14,671 nucleotides of DNA from JBBRNH01 sp038247465 (lineage in GTDB: Bacteria; Bacteroidota; Bacteroidia; Cytophagales; Spirosomataceae). Below are positions 13,854 through 14,671 of the stretch, one piece after another. The first letter of the stretch is position 1, and every line of letters begins with the position of its first letter. Position numbers and translations under genes: made by a program. The notes beneath the pieces were generated by a model. That model searched no databases and was not told where the DNA came from. It saw nothing but the letters and a program-made list of their open reading frames with translations. The stretch covers positions 1 to 14,671 of the forward strand of contig JBBRUV010000089.1 of NCBI GenBank assembly GCA_038247465.1, read 5' to 3'.

Positions 13854-14671
13854 ATGATGAAAACTATCTACCTGACCATTATTTGTAGTTGTTTGTTGAG
13901 TGCTGCATACGCGCAAAAAAGCAAGCAGGAGAAATTTCAGGCGTTTCTCGTATCAGGAGATACCTACTACAAAAACAAACAATTCACAAAGGCCTACCAA
14001 AGCTTACGACAGGCCAGCGACTTAGACCTCAACGACACTACTGCTGCCTACTATGGCGGGTATGCCGCGCTCGGTACGCAGGATTCGGCGTACTATCCTA
14101 AAGCTGCCGAAATGTTTGAGCGTTACATCGCTGCCGGAGGAACAACCGAGGATTATTACACGCTGTTGGTACAGATTTACCGCTCTTACCTCAAACAGCC
14201 CGACAAAGCCATTGCCATCATTGACAAAGGACTGGCACTGTTTCCCACCAACAAAGACCTGTCGGGCGAACGGGTGAATATTCTCCTGGCTCAGGGCCGA
14301 ACCGATGAAGCCATTGCCGGTATGAAAGGATTGGTCGAGAAAAACCCGAACGACGCGCAGACGCTGGCGAACCTGGGTATTCTGTATGATTCGGCATCGG
14401 GTAAGTTGAGAAACGAGATTCGTAAATTAGGTGATGAATCCAAAAAAGGCACGTCGCTCAAAAAGCGGCTGGCCAACGAGAAAGGAATCTTAGAAACATT
14501 CACCGGCGAAGCCACCCGGTTGAGTGCCGGCATCAAGAAAGCCCCGAAGAATGTGGCTGACCTGAAACGTCAGTTGGCCGATGTACAGACCCGCCTGACT
14601 GAGCAGAAGAAAACCGTAGCCGATGCCGAAGCGGAACTAAAAGCCGAAGAAGCCAAAGCTGTTGACGTAGC
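13854..14671 (+). CDS. Secreted TPR and coiled-coil protein (partial, runs off the window)
   Basis: The frame starts at ATG 13854 (a second ATG at 13857 is equally possible), 2 bases after the previous stop, so it is translationally coupled. At least 272 residues are visible with no stop. The signal peptide MMKTIYLTIICSCLLSAAYA is cleaved before Gln, typical of Bacteroidota exported proteins. TPR-like helix pairs follow, including DTYYKNKQFTKAYQSLRQAS, KAAEMFERYIAAGG, KAIAIIDKGLALFP and TDEAIAGMKGLVEKNPND. From about residue 185 a charged helical, coiled-coil-like part begins and is still running at the edge (LADVQTRLTEQKKTVADAEAEL). It probably works in the periplasm as a scaffold with the membrane protein upstream. 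Confidence 0.85.
   Translation, partial: MMKTIYLTIICSCLLSAAYAQKSKQEKFQAFLVSGDTYYKNKQFTKAYQSLRQASDLDLNDTTAAYYGGYAALGTQDSAYYPKAAEMFERYIAAGGTTEDYYTLLVQIYRSYLKQPDKAIAIIDKGLALFPTNKDLSGERVNILLAQGRTDEAIAGMKGLVEKNPNDAQTLANLGILYDSASGKLRNEIRKLGDESKKGTSLKKRLANEKGILETFTGEATRLSAGIKKAPKNVADLKRQLADVQTRLTEQKKTVADAEAELKAEEAKAVDV

Noticed and set aside
1..14671. tRNA or rRNA genes
   Set aside because: No cloverleaf with a TTC-loop or conserved rRNA segment was seen in any intergenic stretch; a covariance-model scan would be decisive.

Overview
The window looks like part of a plasmid, or a plasmid-derived accessory region, from a Bacteroidota bacterium, most likely Cytophagales (Spirosoma-like). The evidence is the Bacteroidota-type promoter motif TAnnTTTG ahead of several genes, an iteron origin next to a Rep_3-type initiator, secreted caspase-like (C14) proteins, a trace of a caspase plus formylglycine-generating-enzyme fusion, and an ECF sigma / membrane anti-sigma-like / secreted TPR cassette. 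Genus-level placement is inference.

Left part (1-5873), a probable defence locus. It opens with the tail of a protein resembling the C-terminus of DUF1156 DNA methyltransferases. Next come an AbiE-type pair (DUF6088/AbiEi-like antitoxin, then an AbiEii nucleotidyltransferase, overlapping by 11 bases) and, one base later, an 1133-residue DUF499-type ATPase with an N-terminal Swt1-like HEPN domain. DUF1156 methylase plus DUF499 ATPase is the core of Hma-like (helicase-methylase-ATPase) systems; here an AbiE toxin-antitoxin pair is inserted in the middle of the operon, behind its own promoter. A convergent, unrecognised 279-residue gene closes the locus and ends in a possible sliding-clamp-binding peptide.

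Centre (5874-9570), replication and recombination. A roughly 700-base AT-rich region carries seven clustered 21-bp iterons, an eighth nearer the gene, two DnaA-box-like sites, a perfect 11-bp inverted repeat, and an inverted iteron lying on the rep promoter. Then follow the Rep initiator, a small four-helix membrane protein with a terminator, and a tyrosine recombinase with all its catalytic residues.

Right part (9880-14671), an envelope or secreted cassette. On the minus strand are an intact secreted caspase-like protease and, upstream of it, a broken paralogue. The broken copy has its signal peptide in a different frame from its caspase domain (a one-base loss in a T run), a stop before the catalytic Cys, and only the end of an FGE-sulfatase domain. 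Divergent from these, on the plus strand, are an ECF-type sigma factor, a single-pass membrane protein of anti-sigma-like layout, and a secreted TPR/coiled-coil protein that runs off the window. The layout suggests, without proving, that the sigma cassette and the caspase genes act together.
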